Assembly: GCF_014076495.1 (NCBI RefSeq)
Contig: NZ_CP043575.1
Location: 5,141,001-5,205,000, forward strand
Direction: 5' to 3'
DNA: 64,000 nt
Source: Comamonas koreensis
GTDB taxonomy: Bacteria > Pseudomonadota > Gammaproteobacteria > Burkholderiales > Burkholderiaceae_C
In this document: piece by piece, positions 1 to 9,983 of the stretch
Layout of the letters: each line of letters begins with the position of its first letter
How positions within the stretch are numbered: the first letter of the stretch is position 1
Made by a program: the position numbers and the translations under genes
Notes under the pieces: model-generated
Databases searched by the model: none
What the model was told of the DNA's origin: nothing
What the model saw: only the letters and a program-made list of their open reading frames with translations

Positions 1-185
1 ACCTGCTGCTGCAGGTGCGGCCCGGCGCGCTGCTCGACGACCTGGCGCACCAGCACGATGTCTTTCGCACCTACTGGCCGCTGGCCAGCGCCGAGAGTTT
101 CCAGCCGCTGGCGCAGCCCCATGTCAAACCCTCGGCACCGGCCGACCACCAGGACATGGTGCCCCAGGCCGCCGAGGCTTCTTGA
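1..185 (+). CDS. 3' end of an unidentified protein gene
   Basis: An open frame enters from the left edge and stops with TGA at 183-185, giving about 60 C-terminal residues (ending HQDMVPQAAEAS). Codon use fits the neighbourhood. The tail is rich in Ala, Pro and Gln and shows no recognisable domain, so I assign no function. It reads toward the kinase-like gene that starts 70 bases on, so the two could be co-transcribed. Confidence 0.5.
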   Translation, partial: LLLQVRPGALLDDLAHQHDVFRTYWPLASAESFQPLAQPHVKPSAPADHQDMVPQAAEAS

Positions 186-254
186 GCGCGCAGCGATAAT
201 GCAAGGTTTTCACTGTTGCTGGAGTGGCCGCTGCGGCGTGCGCCCCGCTTGCGC

Positions 255-1121
255 ATGACCGATACCGCTTCCCCCTTACAGCCCCCTGCCCCCGCTGGCG
301 CCCCGCCCGGCGCCGCATCTGCCGAGCGCCCGGACTATGCCGCATTTTTGCAGCAGCACCTGGCCAGCCAGACCTTCAATGTGGTGCGCTATGAGCTGCC
401 GGCCGAATCGGTCTGGCTCAAAAAAGCCGGCCCGGCAATAGCCGCCTGGCGCTACCGGACCTTGGGCCTGCTCTCGCGCTGGCTGGATGTGCCGGTGCTA
501 CAGCCCGTGGTCAACCCCGGCGGGCAAGCCGCTATTGCGACCGAGGTGCGGCGCCTGCGCGACCTGCATGCGCGCGGCCTGCGCGTGCCGCTGGTGCTGG
601 CCGATGCGCCCGAGGGCTTTCTGATGCGCCACCTGGGCCTGCCCGGCGGCAATACCCCGTCGCTCAGCGACGAAATCGAGGCGGCAGCCCGCCAAGCCCC
701 CGCCAGCACCCTGGCGCTGTGGCAGCAGGGCTTTGCCGCGCTGCAGCGCGTGCATGCCAGCGGCACCTGCCTGAGCCAGGCCTTTGCCCGCAACATGGTG
801 CGCTGCCCCGATGGCGTCATTGGCTATATCGACTTTGAAGACGACCCGCTGGCGACCTTGCCGCCTGCGCTGTGCATCGTCAAGGATGCGCTGTGCTATG
901 CGCATTCCACCGCGCTGTTCCTGGACAATGCCGGCACCCTGGAGGCCGCACGTGCCGATTGGCATGGCTGGCTGGCGCAGACCGATCCTGCGGTGCGCGC
1001 CGCGCTGGAGCGCACCGTGCAGCAGATGCGCTGGGTCGGCAAGCTGCCCAACCAGCGCAAGCTGGGGCGCGATACCTTGCGCCTGCGGGCGATGTACGGG
1101 CTGCTGCGCCCACTGCCCTGA
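255..1121 (+). CDS. BUD32/Kdo-kinase-like small protein kinase fold protein
   Basis: 288 residues starting at ATG 255; an in-frame start further upstream would add an arginine-rich stretch unlike the rest. The C-terminal half has features of the lipopolysaccharide-kinase/BUD32 atypical kinase group: ARNMV (catalytic-loop-like Asn) followed by IDFEDDP, which occupies the DFG metal-binding position. The N-terminal 35 residues are Ala/Pro rich and probably disordered. Such proteins are often misannotated as phosphatases in Burkholderiales. Substrate is unknown; heptose or Kdo phosphorylation is possible but not shown. The gene ends just before a bidirectional terminator. Confidence 0.65.
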   Translation: MTDTASPLQPPAPAGAPPGAASAERPDYAAFLQQHLASQTFNVVRYELPAESVWLKKAGPAIAAWRYRTLGLLSRWLDVPVLQPVVNPGGQAAIATEVRRLRDLHARGLRVPLVLADAPEGFLMRHLGLPGGNTPSLSDEIEAAARQAPASTLALWQQGFAALQRVHASGTCLSQAFARNMVRCPDGVIGYIDFEDDPLATLPPALCIVKDALCYAHSTALFLDNAGTLEAARADWHGWLAQTDPAVRAALERTVQQMRWVGKLPNQRKLGRDTLRLRAMYGLLRPLP

Positions 1122-1146
1122 CCACCGGTTCGCGGCATTTCTCAGA

Positions 1147-1182
1147 CAAAAAAATGGCCTGCATCTGCAGGCCATTCCTTTT
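1147..1182. terminator. Bidirectional Rho-independent terminator
   Basis: A perfect 11-bp inverted repeat (arms 1153-1163 and 1166-1176, core GGCCTGC) lies between convergent genes. A run of seven A on the left serves as the T-tract for dctA on the minus strand, and a short T-run (1179-1182) serves the plus strand. Confidence 0.85.
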
Positions 1183-1196
1183 GGAGCGAGGCGCTA

Positions 1197-2540
1197 TCAG
1201 CCCTTGGCGGTATCCACCACCGGCACCTGCACGGGCGCGCTCTCCAGCACGGTTTCGTTGTTCAGCACCGCGTTGAGCTTGGTATAGTCCAGCGCGTTTT
1301 CCCAGCGCGAGACCACCACGGTAGCCACGGCATTGCCGATGAAGTTGGTCAGCGAACGGCACTCGGACATGAAACGGTCCACGCCCAGAATCAGCGCCAT
1401 GCCGGCCACTGGCACTTCCGGCACCACGGCCAGGGTGGCAGCCAGCGTGATAAAGCCCGCGCCGGTCACGCCCGCAGCGCCCTTGGAGCTGAGCATCGCC
1501 ACCAGCAGCAGCGCAATCTGGTGTCCCAGGGTCAGGTGGGTGTCGGTCGCCTGGGCGATGAACAGCGCCGCCAAGGTCATGTAGATATTGGTGCCATCGA
1601 GGTTGAACGAGTAACCGGTAGGCACCACCAGTCCCACCACGGACTTGCTGCAACCGGCCTTTTCCATCTTGTGCATCAGCGATGGCAGCGCCGATTCGGA
1701 CGACGAGGTACCCAGCACCAGCAGCAGCTCATCCTTGAGGTAGCGGATCAGCTTGAGCACCGAGAAACCGCAGGCACGGGCCACGGCACCCAGAATCACC
1801 AGCACAAAGAGCAGCGAGGTGATGTAGAAGGTCGCGACCAGCTCGGCCAGGTTCAAGAGCGAGCCCAGACCGAACTTGCCGATCGTGAAAGCCATCGCGC
1901 CAAAGGCACCGATGGGCGCGAGCTTCATCACGATGTTGACCAACTTGAAGACGGGCTTGGTCAGCGATTCGAGCAGGTTGAGCACGGGCTTGCCGCTGTC
2001 ACCGACCATGGCCAGCGACACGCCAAACAGCACTGCCACCAGCAGCACTTGCAAAATGTTGTCGCCGACAAAGGGGCTGATCAGCGTCTTGGGGATGATG
2101 TCCATGACAAAACCGGTCAGGGTCATGTCATGCGACTTGGCCACATAGGAGCTCACTTCCTTCTGGTCCAGATCGGCCACATTGATGTGCATGCCGGCGC
2201 CCGGCTGCATCACATTGGCCACGATCAGGCCCACGATCAGCGCCAGGGTCGAGAAGGTCAGGAAGTACACCATGGCCTTGCCAAACACGCGGCCCACGGT
2301 ACTCAGGTGCGTCATGTTCGCAATGCCGGTCACGATGGTCAGAAAGATCACCGGCGCGATGATCATCTTGATCAGCTTGATGAACGCATCACCAAAGGGC
2401 TTCATCGCCGCACCATATTGGGGCTCGAAATGCCCCAACAAGACACCGATGGTGATACCGATAATCACCTGGAAGTACAAAGTCCGGTAAAAAGGCGGCG
2501 CCTGGACGGGCGCCTGGCTGGCGGTGGTATCAATCTGCAT
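1197..2540 (-). CDS. dctA: C4-dicarboxylate:cation symporter DctA
   Basis: 447-residue member of the dicarboxylate/amino acid:cation symporter family, which imports succinate, fumarate and malate across the inner membrane. Visible signatures: multiple hydrophobic segments, the serine-rich reentrant loop [11 protein letters not shown], and the [15 protein letters not shown] motif of family transport sites. Length is close to the usual 430-450. It is divergent from a sensor kinase whose periplasmic domain resembles DctB, so that kinase and its regulator probably control it. The intervening 156 bases (2541-2696) should hold both promoters. The C-terminal tail after the last membrane segment is longer than in E. 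coli. Confidence 0.93.
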   Translation of the reverse strand: MQIDTTASQAPVQAPPFYRTLYFQVIIGITIGVLLGHFEPQYGAAMKPFGDAFIKLIKMIIAPVIFLTIVTGIANMTHLSTVGRVFGKAMVYFLTFSTLALIVGLIVANVMQPGAGMHINVADLDQKEVSSYVAKSHDMTLTGFVMDIIPKTLISPFVGDNILQVLLVAVLFGVSLAMVGDSGKPVLNLLESLTKPVFKLVNIVMKLAPIGAFGAMAFTIGKFGLGSLLNLAELVATFYITSLLFVLVILGAVARACGFSVLKLIRYLKDELLLVLGTSSSESALPSLMHKMEKAGCSKSVVGLVVPTGYSFNLDGTNIYMTLAALFIAQATDTHLTLGHQIALLLVAMLSSKGAAGVTGAGFITLAATLAVVPEVPVAGMALILGVDRFMSECRSLTNFIGNAVATVVVSRWENALDYTKLNAVLNNETVLESAPVQVPVVDTAKG

Positions 2541-2696
2541 GGTGGGGCTCCAAAGATGCTCGGCACCAACTCGGTGCGCTGAGGCGCGTTTGTATCCCAG
2601 CCCTTACAGATTGCCCATTAGACATTAGTATTAGGCGCCGCCTTCCCAGAGCTACGGAAAACCCATACTTCGGGAAAATACCTAGGCCTCCGTTAC

Positions 2697-5357
2697 ATGT
2701 TTCCGATCATTCCCCGCCGCTCCCTGCGATCCCTGTGGACCTTCTGCGCCGTGCTGCTGAGCACGGTGGCTGCCGCTGCAGGCGCCTGGCACTGGATGCT
2801 GCAGCACAGCCTGGCCGAGGAAAACCTGCAGGCCCACCGCCAGCTCGTCCTATATGCGCAGGCGCTCAGCCAGCGCCTGGACCGCTACCGGGTGCTGCCC
2901 GATGTGCTGGCGCTCGACGCCGAGCTGCGCGAGGCGCTGACCCACCCGCAAAGCCCCGAGCAGGTGCTGCGCCTCAACCGCAAGCTGGAGCAGGCCAACG
3001 GCGCGAGCCTGGCCTCCACCCTCACCTTGATCGATGCCCAGGGCGTGGCGCTGGCAGCCAGCAACTGGCGCAGCCCTTCGAGCAATGTGGGCGAGGACTA
3101 CAGCTTTCGCCCCTATGTGCAACTGGCGCTGGCCCAGGACAAGGGCAGCTTCTACGGCATTGGCATGACCACCGGCGAGGCCGGTTATTTCCTCTCGCGC
3201 GCCATCAGCAGCGATGCCGGTGGCCAGCACCGGGTGCTGGGCCTGATCGCGATCAAGATCGTGCTGCTGGAGCTCGAGCGCGAATGGATCCAGAACCCCG
3301 ACATCGTGCTGGCCAGCGATGCCAATGGCGTCGTGTTTCTGGCCAGCAACGAGGACTGGCGCTACCGCAAGCTCAAGCCCATCGATGCCCGTGCGCAGCA
3401 GGAGATGGACCGCACCCAGCAGTACCGCAGCCAGCCGCTCAAGCCCATGCGCTATGCGCAGGAGCAGCCGCTGGACGAAGGCGGCGCGCTGGTGCAGTGG
3501 CAGGACCCGGGCGTGGGCCGCAAGCTCTGGCAAACCGTGACCTTGCCCGAAACCGGCTGGCAGCTGCATATCCTGCATGATGTGGACAACAGCGTGGCGT
3601 CGGCCTGGTGGGCCGCTGGCGCGGCGGGCGGCAGCTGGCTGGCGCTGTCGCTGCTGCTGCTCTATGCGCGCCAGCGCCAGCGCCTGTCGGCCTTGCGCCA
3701 GCGCAGCCGCGAAGAGCTCGAGGCCCTCTTGAAGCAACACGCGCAGGAGCTGCGCACTGCGCAAGATGGCATCGTGGCCGCCGCCCACCAGGCCGATGCC
3801 GGCCACAGCCAGAGCCTGGAACACCTGCCCCAGGGCGTGGTGGTGATCGATGCCGCGCTGAACCTGGTCGCCTGGAACTCGCGCTACATGGAGCTGTTCC
3901 GGCTGCCGGCGGGCCTGTTGAAAGTGGGTATGCCGGTCGAGGAGCTGTACCGCTACAACGCGCGCCGGGGCCTGCTGGGCTCGGGCGACATCGACGAGGC
4001 CATCGAGCGGCGCATGCAGTTTTTGCGCAGCGGCAAGCCCCATGCGCGCGAGAGCGAAAAGGCCGACGGCACGGTACTGGAGATCCGCGGCAACCCCCTG
4101 CCCGATGGCGGTTTTGTGACCAGCTATGCCGACATCACCAGCTACAAGAACGCCGCGCGCGAGCTGCGCTCCCTGGCCGATGCGCTGGAAAAGCGCATTG
4201 CCGACCGCACCGAAGACCTGGCCCAGGCCAAGCGCGAGGCCGAGCAGGCCAACCGCTACAAATCCAAGTTTGTCGCCGCCGCCGTGCATGACCTGCTGCA
4301 GCCGCTGAACGCCGCGCGCGTGTTTGCATCGCTGCTGCGCCAGCATGTGCAGGGCGACAAGGCCTTGCAGCTGGCCAGCGATGTCGAAGGCGCGCTGGCC
4401 TCGCAGGACGACATCCTGAACAGCCTGCTCGATATTGCACGCATGGAATCGGGCCAGCTTGAGGTGAACCGCCGCGACTTTGCGCTGCAGCCCATGCTGG
4501 CCCAGCTGGGCAGCAGCCTGGGCGTGCTGGCCCAGGGCCATGGCCTGCAGCTGCAGGTCATTCCCTGCCGCGCGGTGGTGCACAGCGACGAGGCGCTGCT
4601 GCGCCGCATCGTGCAGAACTTTCTCTCCAACGCCATCCGCTACACGCGCCAGGGCCGCATTGTGCTGGGCTGCCGCCGCGTCGGCCAGCATCTGCGCATC
4701 GAGGTGCATGACCAGGGCCCGGGCATCCCCGAGAGCCTGCACCGCGAGATTTTTGAAGAATTCCGCCGGCTGGAGACTGGCCGCCAGCATGAGCGCGGCG
4801 CCGGCCTGGGCCTGGCCATTGTCGAGCGCCTGGGGCGCCTGTTGCAGCACCCGATTGGCCTGCGCTCGGCGCTGGGCCGGGGTTCGGTCTTCTGGGTCGA
4901 GGTGCCATTGAGCCAAACCGCCTTGGCCCCGGAGCCCGCGCGCGAGCCCATGGAGGCAGCACCTGCGGTCGCCAACGCCGCACCGCTGCAAGGCGCCAGC
5001 GCCTGGTGCATTGGCCCGGCCGCCATCGCCGGCGCCGCCCCGCTGCTGCAGCGCTGGGGCTGCCAGGTGGTACCGCAGGCCGATGCCGAGGCGGCCTTGG
5101 CACAGGCCCAACGCAGCCAAAACGCATGGCCGGCTTTGCTGGTGGTGGATGCGGCGCATGCCACGCCAGCAGCAGTCCGTGCCTTGCAGGCCTGCGGGCA
5201 CAAGGCGCCGGGCGTTGTCTGGCTCAGCACCGATGCGGGCCAGCAGGATGCCGCCAGCCAGCAGGCCAGTGTGCTGGGTTGGGGGGTGCTGACGCAGCCC
5301 GCGCGGCCGGCGGCGCTGCGTGCGCTGGTCGGCCAGCTGCTGCTACGCCAGCGCTGA
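2697..5357 (+). CDS. DctB-like hybrid sensor histidine kinase with PAS and a degenerate receiver
   Basis: 886 residues. Membrane segment at about 14-34, periplasmic Cache-type sensor at about 40-300 (FRPYVQLALAQ and GYFLSRAI match the DctB sensor pattern), second membrane segment 302-323, coiled coil 327-365, PAS 375-485, then a histidine kinase with phospho-acceptor His531 in AVHDLLQPLNAAR, N-box NFLSNAIRY and G-boxes DQGPGIP and GAGLGLAIV. The last ~120 residues look like a receiver, but the acidic pair is missing (CIGPAA in its place), though a VVDAA aspartate remains. Divergent from dctA and convergent with a LuxR-type regulator (15-base overlap). C4-dicarboxylate sensing is inferred. Confidence 0.85.
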   Translation: MFPIIPRRSLRSLWTFCAVLLSTVAAAAGAWHWMLQHSLAEENLQAHRQLVLYAQALSQRLDRYRVLPDVLALDAELREALTHPQSPEQVLRLNRKLEQANGASLASTLTLIDAQGVALAASNWRSPSSNVGEDYSFRPYVQLALAQDKGSFYGIGMTTGEAGYFLSRAISSDAGGQHRVLGLIAIKIVLLELEREWIQNPDIVLASDANGVVFLASNEDWRYRKLKPIDARAQQEMDRTQQYRSQPLKPMRYAQEQPLDEGGALVQWQDPGVGRKLWQTVTLPETGWQLHILHDVDNSVASAWWAAGAAGGSWLALSLLLLYARQRQRLSALRQRSREELEALLKQHAQELRTAQDGIVAAAHQADAGHSQSLEHLPQGVVVIDAALNLVAWNSRYMELFRLPAGLLKVGMPVEELYRYNARRGLLGSGDIDEAIERRMQFLRSGKPHARESEKADGTVLEIRGNPLPDGGFVTSYADITSYKNAARELRSLADALEKRIADRTEDLAQAKREAEQANRYKSKFVAAAVHDLLQPLNAARVFASLLRQHVQGDKALQLASDVEGALASQDDILNSLLDIARMESGQLEVNRRDFALQPMLAQLGSSLGVLAQGHGLQLQVIPCRAVVHSDEALLRRIVQNFLSNAIRYTRQGRIVLGCRRVGQHLRIEVHDQGPGIPESLHREIFEEFRRLETGRQHERGAGLGLAIVERLGRLLQHPIGLRSALGRGSVFWVEVPLSQTALAPEPAREPMEAAPAVANAAPLQGASAWCIGPAAIAGAAPLLQRWGCQVVPQADAEAALAQAQRSQNAWPALLVVDAAHATPAAVRALQACGHKAPGVVWLSTDAGQQDAASQQASVLGWGVLTQPARPAALRALVGQLLLRQR

Positions 5358-6005
5358 ATCGCCTGTGGGCAAGCCGCCATCGGCCTCCAGGTTTCGCACC
5401 AGCACGGCAACCTGGGTGCGGCTGTGGCAGCCGAGCTTTTTCAGGATCGCAGTCACATGCACCTTCACCGTGTGCTCGGTCACGCCCATCTCCTGCGCAA
5501 TCTGCTTGTTGAGCAGGCCATCGGCGAGGTACAGCAGGGTCTTGAACTGGTGCGGTGTCAGCTGCGCCATGCGGGCGGCCAGCTCGGCGTCTTCCTGCGA
5601 CAACTCGGCGGCCATTGAGGGGAAGACCGTGTCGCCCTCCAGCACCGCCTCGATCGCTGCGGTGATCGCGTCGGCGGCGGCGGCCTTGGAGATAAAGCCC
5701 GAGGCGCCAAACTGCTGGGCGCGGCGGATGATGCGCGGGTGGTCGTTGGAGGAGATAACCACCACCGGCAGCTGCGGGTAGGCGCCGCGCACATGCAGCA
5801 GCGCCGAAAAGCCATGCGTGCCCGGCATCGTCAGATCGAGCAGCACCAGCTCGATGCCCGGGTGCGCCGCCAACGCCGCGCTGAGCGAGCTGGCACTGGA
5901 GGCTTCGAGCACCTCGAAGGCGCCAAAACGCCCCCGGATCACCTGCACCACGGCAGCGCGAAACAGGGGGTGGTCATCGGCAACAAGCAAGGCGGGAGGG
6001 GACAT
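5343..6005 (-). CDS. LuxR/NarL-family response regulator
   Basis: 220 residues from ATG 6005; longer starts exist but add sequence outside the domain. Receiver at 1-120 with acidic pair ADDH, phospho-acceptor Asp57 in LLDLTMPG and a conserved switch lysine (ISKAAAADAI). A GerE-type helix-turn-helix at about 150-205 (LTPHQFKTLLYLADG, NKQIAQEMGVTEHTVKVH) binds DNA. Its 3' end overlaps the convergent hybrid kinase gene by 15 bases, making the two a likely pair. Regulation of dctA is inferred from position; classical DctD partners are sigma-54 activators, so this pairing is atypical. Confidence 0.85.
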   Translation of the reverse strand: MSPPALLVADDHPLFRAAVVQVIRGRFGAFEVLEASSASSLSAALAAHPGIELVLLDLTMPGTHGFSALLHVRGAYPQLPVVVISSNDHPRIIRRAQQFGASGFISKAAAADAITAAIEAVLEGDTVFPSMAAELSQEDAELAARMAQLTPHQFKTLLYLADGLLNKQIAQEMGVTEHTVKVHVTAILKKLGCHSRTQVAVLVRNLEADGGLPTGDSALA

Positions 6006-6085
6006 AGACGCTAGTCTGCCATGGCTGGGCTTCTCCTGTACTGCGCCACCTCCCTGAAGTCCCGCTAAAGCGCTGTGTTTTCGCG

Positions 6086-7072
6086 TCAATCCATCGAGAT
6101 CTTCGCCGCATCGACAATCGATTTCCAGTGCGCCGCATCGCGCGCGAGCAGCGGCTTGAACTCGGTCGGCGTCGAGCCCACAGGAATCAGGCCCATGTCC
6201 AGCAGGCGCTTGCTGATCTCGGGCATCTTGACGATGGCAGCCAGCTCGTTGCCCAGCTTGTCCACAATCGGCTGCGGGGTGCTGGCCGGCACAAAGTAGC
6301 CAAACCAGCCATTGGCCTCAAAGCCGCTGTAGCCAGCCTCGGCCATCGTTGGCACATCGGGCAACGCCGGGTGGCGCTGCGCGCCCGTGACCGCCAGGAT
6401 GCTGACCTTGTCCGATTTGATATGCGGGTAGGCAGCGGCCGCATCGATAAAAGCCGATTCGAGCTGGCCGCCGAGCATCGCCGCCATCTCCGGGCCCGAG
6501 CCCTGGTAAGGCACGTGCACCATGTCGATGCCGGCCTTGAGCTTGAGCTGCTCGCCATGCAGGTGTGACGAGGTGGCATTGCCGTAGGAGCCATAGTTGA
6601 GCTTGCCCGGCTGGGCCTTGGCCTTGGCGACAAACTGCTGCAGGCTGGTGATGCCCGAGCTGCGCGGCACAAACACCAGGTCGGCCGACTTGACCGCCTG
6701 CGACACGGGCGCCAGATCGCTCAACTGGTAGGGCACCTTCTTGTAAAGCGCCGGGATCTGCACCAGCGCGGTGATGCCCAGCAGCACCGTGTAGCCATCG
6801 CCCGGCGCCTTGGCCACCAGGTCGTTGCCCATCATGCCGCTGGCTCCGGGCTTGTTGTCCACAATCACCGGCTGGCCCCAGCGCTGCGACAGCTGGGTGC
6901 CCATCAGGCGGGCAATGATGTCGGTGCCCCCTCCTGCGGGGTAGGGCACCACCAGGCGGATGGGCTTGCTGGGGTAGTTGTCAGCGGCCAGGGCGCTGCC
7001 CGTGGCGAGCATCAGGGCAGCGCAGGCGGCAGTGGTGAGCACACGGCCCAGGGCCGAGCGGCGGTTTTGCAT
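6086..7072 (-). CDS. Bug/TctC-family periplasmic solute receptor
   Basis: 328 residues. Signal peptide ends at about residue 29 (ATGSALAAD), followed by the family start YPSKPIRLVVPYPAGGGTD and the IVDNKPGASGMMG ligand-loop motif. Bug receptors bind carboxylates in the periplasm and are often orphans in Burkholderiales. No TctA or TctB genes are nearby. A GGAGAC ribosome site precedes ATG 7072. The gene is last in a minus-strand run after the acyl-CoA dehydrogenase (68-base gap), so its ligand is likely the acid activated by that operon. Identity of the ligand is unknown. Confidence 0.9.
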   Translation of the reverse strand: MQNRRSALGRVLTTAACAALMLATGSALAADNYPSKPIRLVVPYPAGGGTDIIARLMGTQLSQRWGQPVIVDNKPGASGMMGNDLVAKAPGDGYTVLLGITALVQIPALYKKVPYQLSDLAPVSQAVKSADLVFVPRSSGITSLQQFVAKAKAQPGKLNYGSYGNATSSHLHGEQLKLKAGIDMVHVPYQGSGPEMAAMLGGQLESAFIDAAAAYPHIKSDKVSILAVTGAQRHPALPDVPTMAEAGYSGFEANGWFGYFVPASTPQPIVDKLGNELAAIVKMPEISKRLLDMGLIPVGSTPTEFKPLLARDAAHWKSIVDAAKISMD

Positions 7073-7140
7073 GGTTTGTCTCCTTGTTGCTGGTTATGCC
7101 GCTGGCGCGCTCTGTGGCGTGCTCGGGGCGCTGATCATGG

Positions 7141-8283
7141 TCAAAGCGTTCTGGCAATGATTTCCTTCATGATCTCGTCGCTGCCGCCGTAGATGCGGCC
7201 AATGCGGGCATCGGTCCAGGCCCGGCCGACCTGGTACTCGGTCATATAGCCGTAGCCGCCGTGCAGCTGCAAAAATTCGTCAAGCAGCTTGTTCTGCAGC
7301 GCCGTCGCATTGAGCTTGACCATCGCTGCGCGGTCCGGTGTCAGCTCGCGCGTCAGGTGCAGGCGCATGCAGTCATCGACAAACACGCGCAACATCGTCG
7401 CCTGGGCCTTGGCCTCGGCCAGCTTGAAGCGGGTGTTCTGGAACTCAAACACCGTCTGGCCAAAGGCCTTGCGCTCGCGGGTGTAGTCCACGGTCTTTTG
7501 CAAGAAGGCCTCGATCGACATCGCAGCGCGCACCGCCACCACCAGGCGCTCCTGCGCGAGCTCGTGCATCAGGTACTTGAAGCCCATGTTCTCTTCGCCC
7601 AGCAGGTTGTCCACCGGCACGCGCACGTTGTCAAAGAACAGCTCCGAGGTGTCCTGCGCCATGAGACCGATCTTCTCGAGCTTGCGGCCCTTGGCAAAAC
7701 CGGGCGTGCCGTCTTCCACCACGATCAGCGATACGCCCTTGGCCCCCAGATCGGGCGCCGTCTTGCAGACCACGACGACGATCTCGGCATTGATGCCGTT
7801 GGTGATAAAGGTCTTGGCGCCATTGATCACATAGTGATCGCCGTCACGCTTGGCCGTGGTGCGCACCGATTTGAGGTCGCTGCCCGCGCCGGGCTCGGTC
7901 ATCGCAATCGCGCCGATCATCTCGCCCGCTGCCATCTTGGGCAGCCAGCGGTCCTTCTGCGCGCTGTTGCCATAGGCATGGATATAGGGCGCCACGATGT
8001 CCGAGTGCAGCGGAAAGCCCAGGCCGCTGGCACCCGTGCGGGCAATCTCTTCGATCAGCACCGCCGCATGGCCAAAATCGCCCCCGCTGCCATAGGGTTC
8101 GGGCAGCATGGTGTTGAGCAAGCCCTCGCGGCCTGCCTTGCGCCAGACCTCCTTGGGCACAATGCCATCGCGCTCCCACTGCGCATGGAAGGGCACGATC
8201 TCCTTGTCAAAGAAATGGCGGACGGCATCACGAAATTGCACATGGTCTTCGCGGAACACGCTGCGTTGGGTCAGGTCTTGCAT
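7141..8283 (-). CDS. Acyl-CoA dehydrogenase
   Basis: 380 residues from ATG 8283 (MQDLTQRSVF); an earlier ATG at 8325 overlaps the upstream ligase stop as TGATG and could also be used through coupling. FAD flavoprotein that forms trans-2-enoyl-CoA. Family signatures are AITEPGAGSDLK-like (IAMTEPGAGSDL), ERKAFGQ and LHGGYGYMTEY near the C-terminus. The usual catalytic Glu position is not certain from sight. It lies between an acyl-CoA ligase and a Bug receptor in one operon, fitting the second step of a carboxylic acid degradation route. Confidence 0.9.
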   Translation of the reverse strand: MQDLTQRSVFREDHVQFRDAVRHFFDKEIVPFHAQWERDGIVPKEVWRKAGREGLLNTMLPEPYGSGGDFGHAAVLIEEIARTGASGLGFPLHSDIVAPYIHAYGNSAQKDRWLPKMAAGEMIGAIAMTEPGAGSDLKSVRTTAKRDGDHYVINGAKTFITNGINAEIVVVVCKTAPDLGAKGVSLIVVEDGTPGFAKGRKLEKIGLMAQDTSELFFDNVRVPVDNLLGEENMGFKYLMHELAQERLVVAVRAAMSIEAFLQKTVDYTRERKAFGQTVFEFQNTRFKLAEAKAQATMLRVFVDDCMRLHLTRELTPDRAAMVKLNATALQNKLLDEFLQLHGGYGYMTEYQVGRAWTDARIGRIYGGSDEIMKEIIARTL

Positions 8284-8324
8284 GGTGGTCAAAGGGTGAA
8301 AGGAAGAGAAATGAATGAGGGGCA

Positions 8325-9902
8325 TCAGCCCTGGGGGCCGCTGCTACTGCGCAGGCCAAAACCCGCCTGCGGCGCCTCCTTGAAACGGTCCTTGAGCACG
8401 CGGCGCAGCAGCTTGCCGGTCTCCAGCCGGGGCAGGCTGGCCTCAAACACCAGGCGCTGCGGCCGCTTGACCTTGGACAGGCTGCCAGCGGCCTGCTCGA
8501 CGATCGCGCGGGCCATGGCCTCGTCGGGCGAAAAGCCGGGCTTGAGTACCACGACGGCCAGGGTCTGCTCGCCAAAGTCCTCATCGGGCACGCCAACCAC
8601 GGCCACCTCTTCCACGGCGGCATGCTGGGCCAGCGCGTTCTCAATCTCTTGCGGATAGAGGTTGACCCCGCCCGACAAAATCAGGTCAGCGCGCCGGTCG
8701 CTCAAAAACAGAAAGCCTTCGGCATCGACATGGCCGATGTCGCCATAGGTGGCCCAGCCGCGCGCGTCGATGGCCTCGCGCGTCTTGCGCTCGTCATTGA
8801 GGTACTGGAAAGCGCCGCCGCCCGAGAAATACACGCGGCCCACTTCGCCGACCCCCAGCTCCTGGCCGTCGTCGCCAACGATATGCAGCTGGCCGCTGAT
8901 GGCCCGGCCCACCGAGCCCGGCCGTGCACGCCATTGGGCCGAGTCGATCAAGGTGGTGCCGCAGCCTTCGGAGCCGGCGTAGTACTCCAGCAAGATGTCG
9001 CCCCACCAGTCCAGCATGCCTTGCTTGACGGCCACCGGGCAGGGCGCTGCCGCATGGATCGCCACGCGGTGGCTGTCCAGCCGGTAGCGGCGCTTGACCT
9101 CATCAGGGAGCTTGAGCAGGCGCCCCAGCATCGTCGGCACCCACTGGCTGTGCGTGACCTGGTAGCGCTCGATCAGCGCCAGCGCCTGCTCGGGGTCGAA
9201 GCGGCTCATGATGATGGCCGAGCCGCCGACATCCAGGGTGCGCAGGCTGTAGCGCAAGGGCGCTGCATGGTAGAGCGGCGCGGGCGAGAGGTAGACGGCG
9301 TCTTCATCAAACCGCATGCTGCGCATCCAGGCGGCGACCTCGGGATCGCGCTGCTGCCGATAGGCCGCTGCCAGCAGCGGCTTTTTGATGCCCTTGGGCC
9401 GGCCGGTGGTGCCGCTGGAATAGAGCAGATCGCGGCCCAGCGGGCGCGTGGCCAGGTCGATCTGCGCGCCCTGGGGCACGGCGGCCAGCGCATCGGCCAG
9501 GGGCGCCACGCCGGGCGTATCGCCATCGACCGAATAGCAGGCCAGCGCCAGGCCCTGCACGGCCTCTTGCGCGGTCGGCCAGGTCTTGCTGGAGACCAGC
9601 AGCATCCGGGCGCCGCTGTCCTGGGCGATATAGGCCACCTCGGCGGCCGTCAGGTGCGTGCTGATGACGGCCGCATACAGGCCGGCCAGCCGCGCGGCCA
9701 GCACCAGCTGCACGATCTCATAGCGGTTCTCCAGCAGCACCGCGATGGTCTCTTCGGCCTGCAGCCCCTGCTGCGCCAGCCACTGCGCCATCTGCTGGGC
9801 CCCCTGCGCTATCTCGCCTGCGGTGTAGCGCCTGCCGCTGTCGGCCTGCGTCAAAACCACCCGCTCGGGCTGGGCCTGGGCCCAGCTGAAGAAGTTGTGC
9901 AT
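8325..9902 (-). CDS. AMP-forming acyl-CoA ligase
   Basis: 525 residues from ATG 9902, which is preceded by GGAG nine bases upstream; an upstream in-frame ATG lacks such a site. ATP-binding P-loop LLYSSGTTGRPKGIKK, central YYAGSEG and hinge-region DRRADLILSGGVN are typical of the ANL superfamily. The enzyme activates a carboxylic acid to its CoA thioester. It heads the minus-strand operon ligase, acyl-CoA dehydrogenase, Bug receptor, and faces a divergent thiolase operon across a palindrome-rich gap. Substrate is not predictable by eye. Confidence 0.9.
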   Translation of the reverse strand: MHNFFSWAQAQPERVVLTQADSGRRYTAGEIAQGAQQMAQWLAQQGLQAEETIAVLLENRYEIVQLVLAARLAGLYAAVISTHLTAAEVAYIAQDSGARMLLVSSKTWPTAQEAVQGLALACYSVDGDTPGVAPLADALAAVPQGAQIDLATRPLGRDLLYSSGTTGRPKGIKKPLLAAAYRQQRDPEVAAWMRSMRFDEDAVYLSPAPLYHAAPLRYSLRTLDVGGSAIIMSRFDPEQALALIERYQVTHSQWVPTMLGRLLKLPDEVKRRYRLDSHRVAIHAAAPCPVAVKQGMLDWWGDILLEYYAGSEGCGTTLIDSAQWRARPGSVGRAISGQLHIVGDDGQELGVGEVGRVYFSGGGAFQYLNDERKTREAIDARGWATYGDIGHVDAEGFLFLSDRRADLILSGGVNLYPQEIENALAQHAAVEEVAVVGVPDEDFGEQTLAVVVLKPGFSPDEAMARAIVEQAAGSLSKVKRPQRLVFEASLPRLETGKLLRRVLKDRFKEAPQAGFGLRSSSGPQG

Positions 9903-9983
9903 CTCCTCGGTCTCCGTGGTGCACAGGAGAGCGCTGCACGCAATCACCTGTGTTACATCTTTACTCTAATTTTGAATCAGTCG

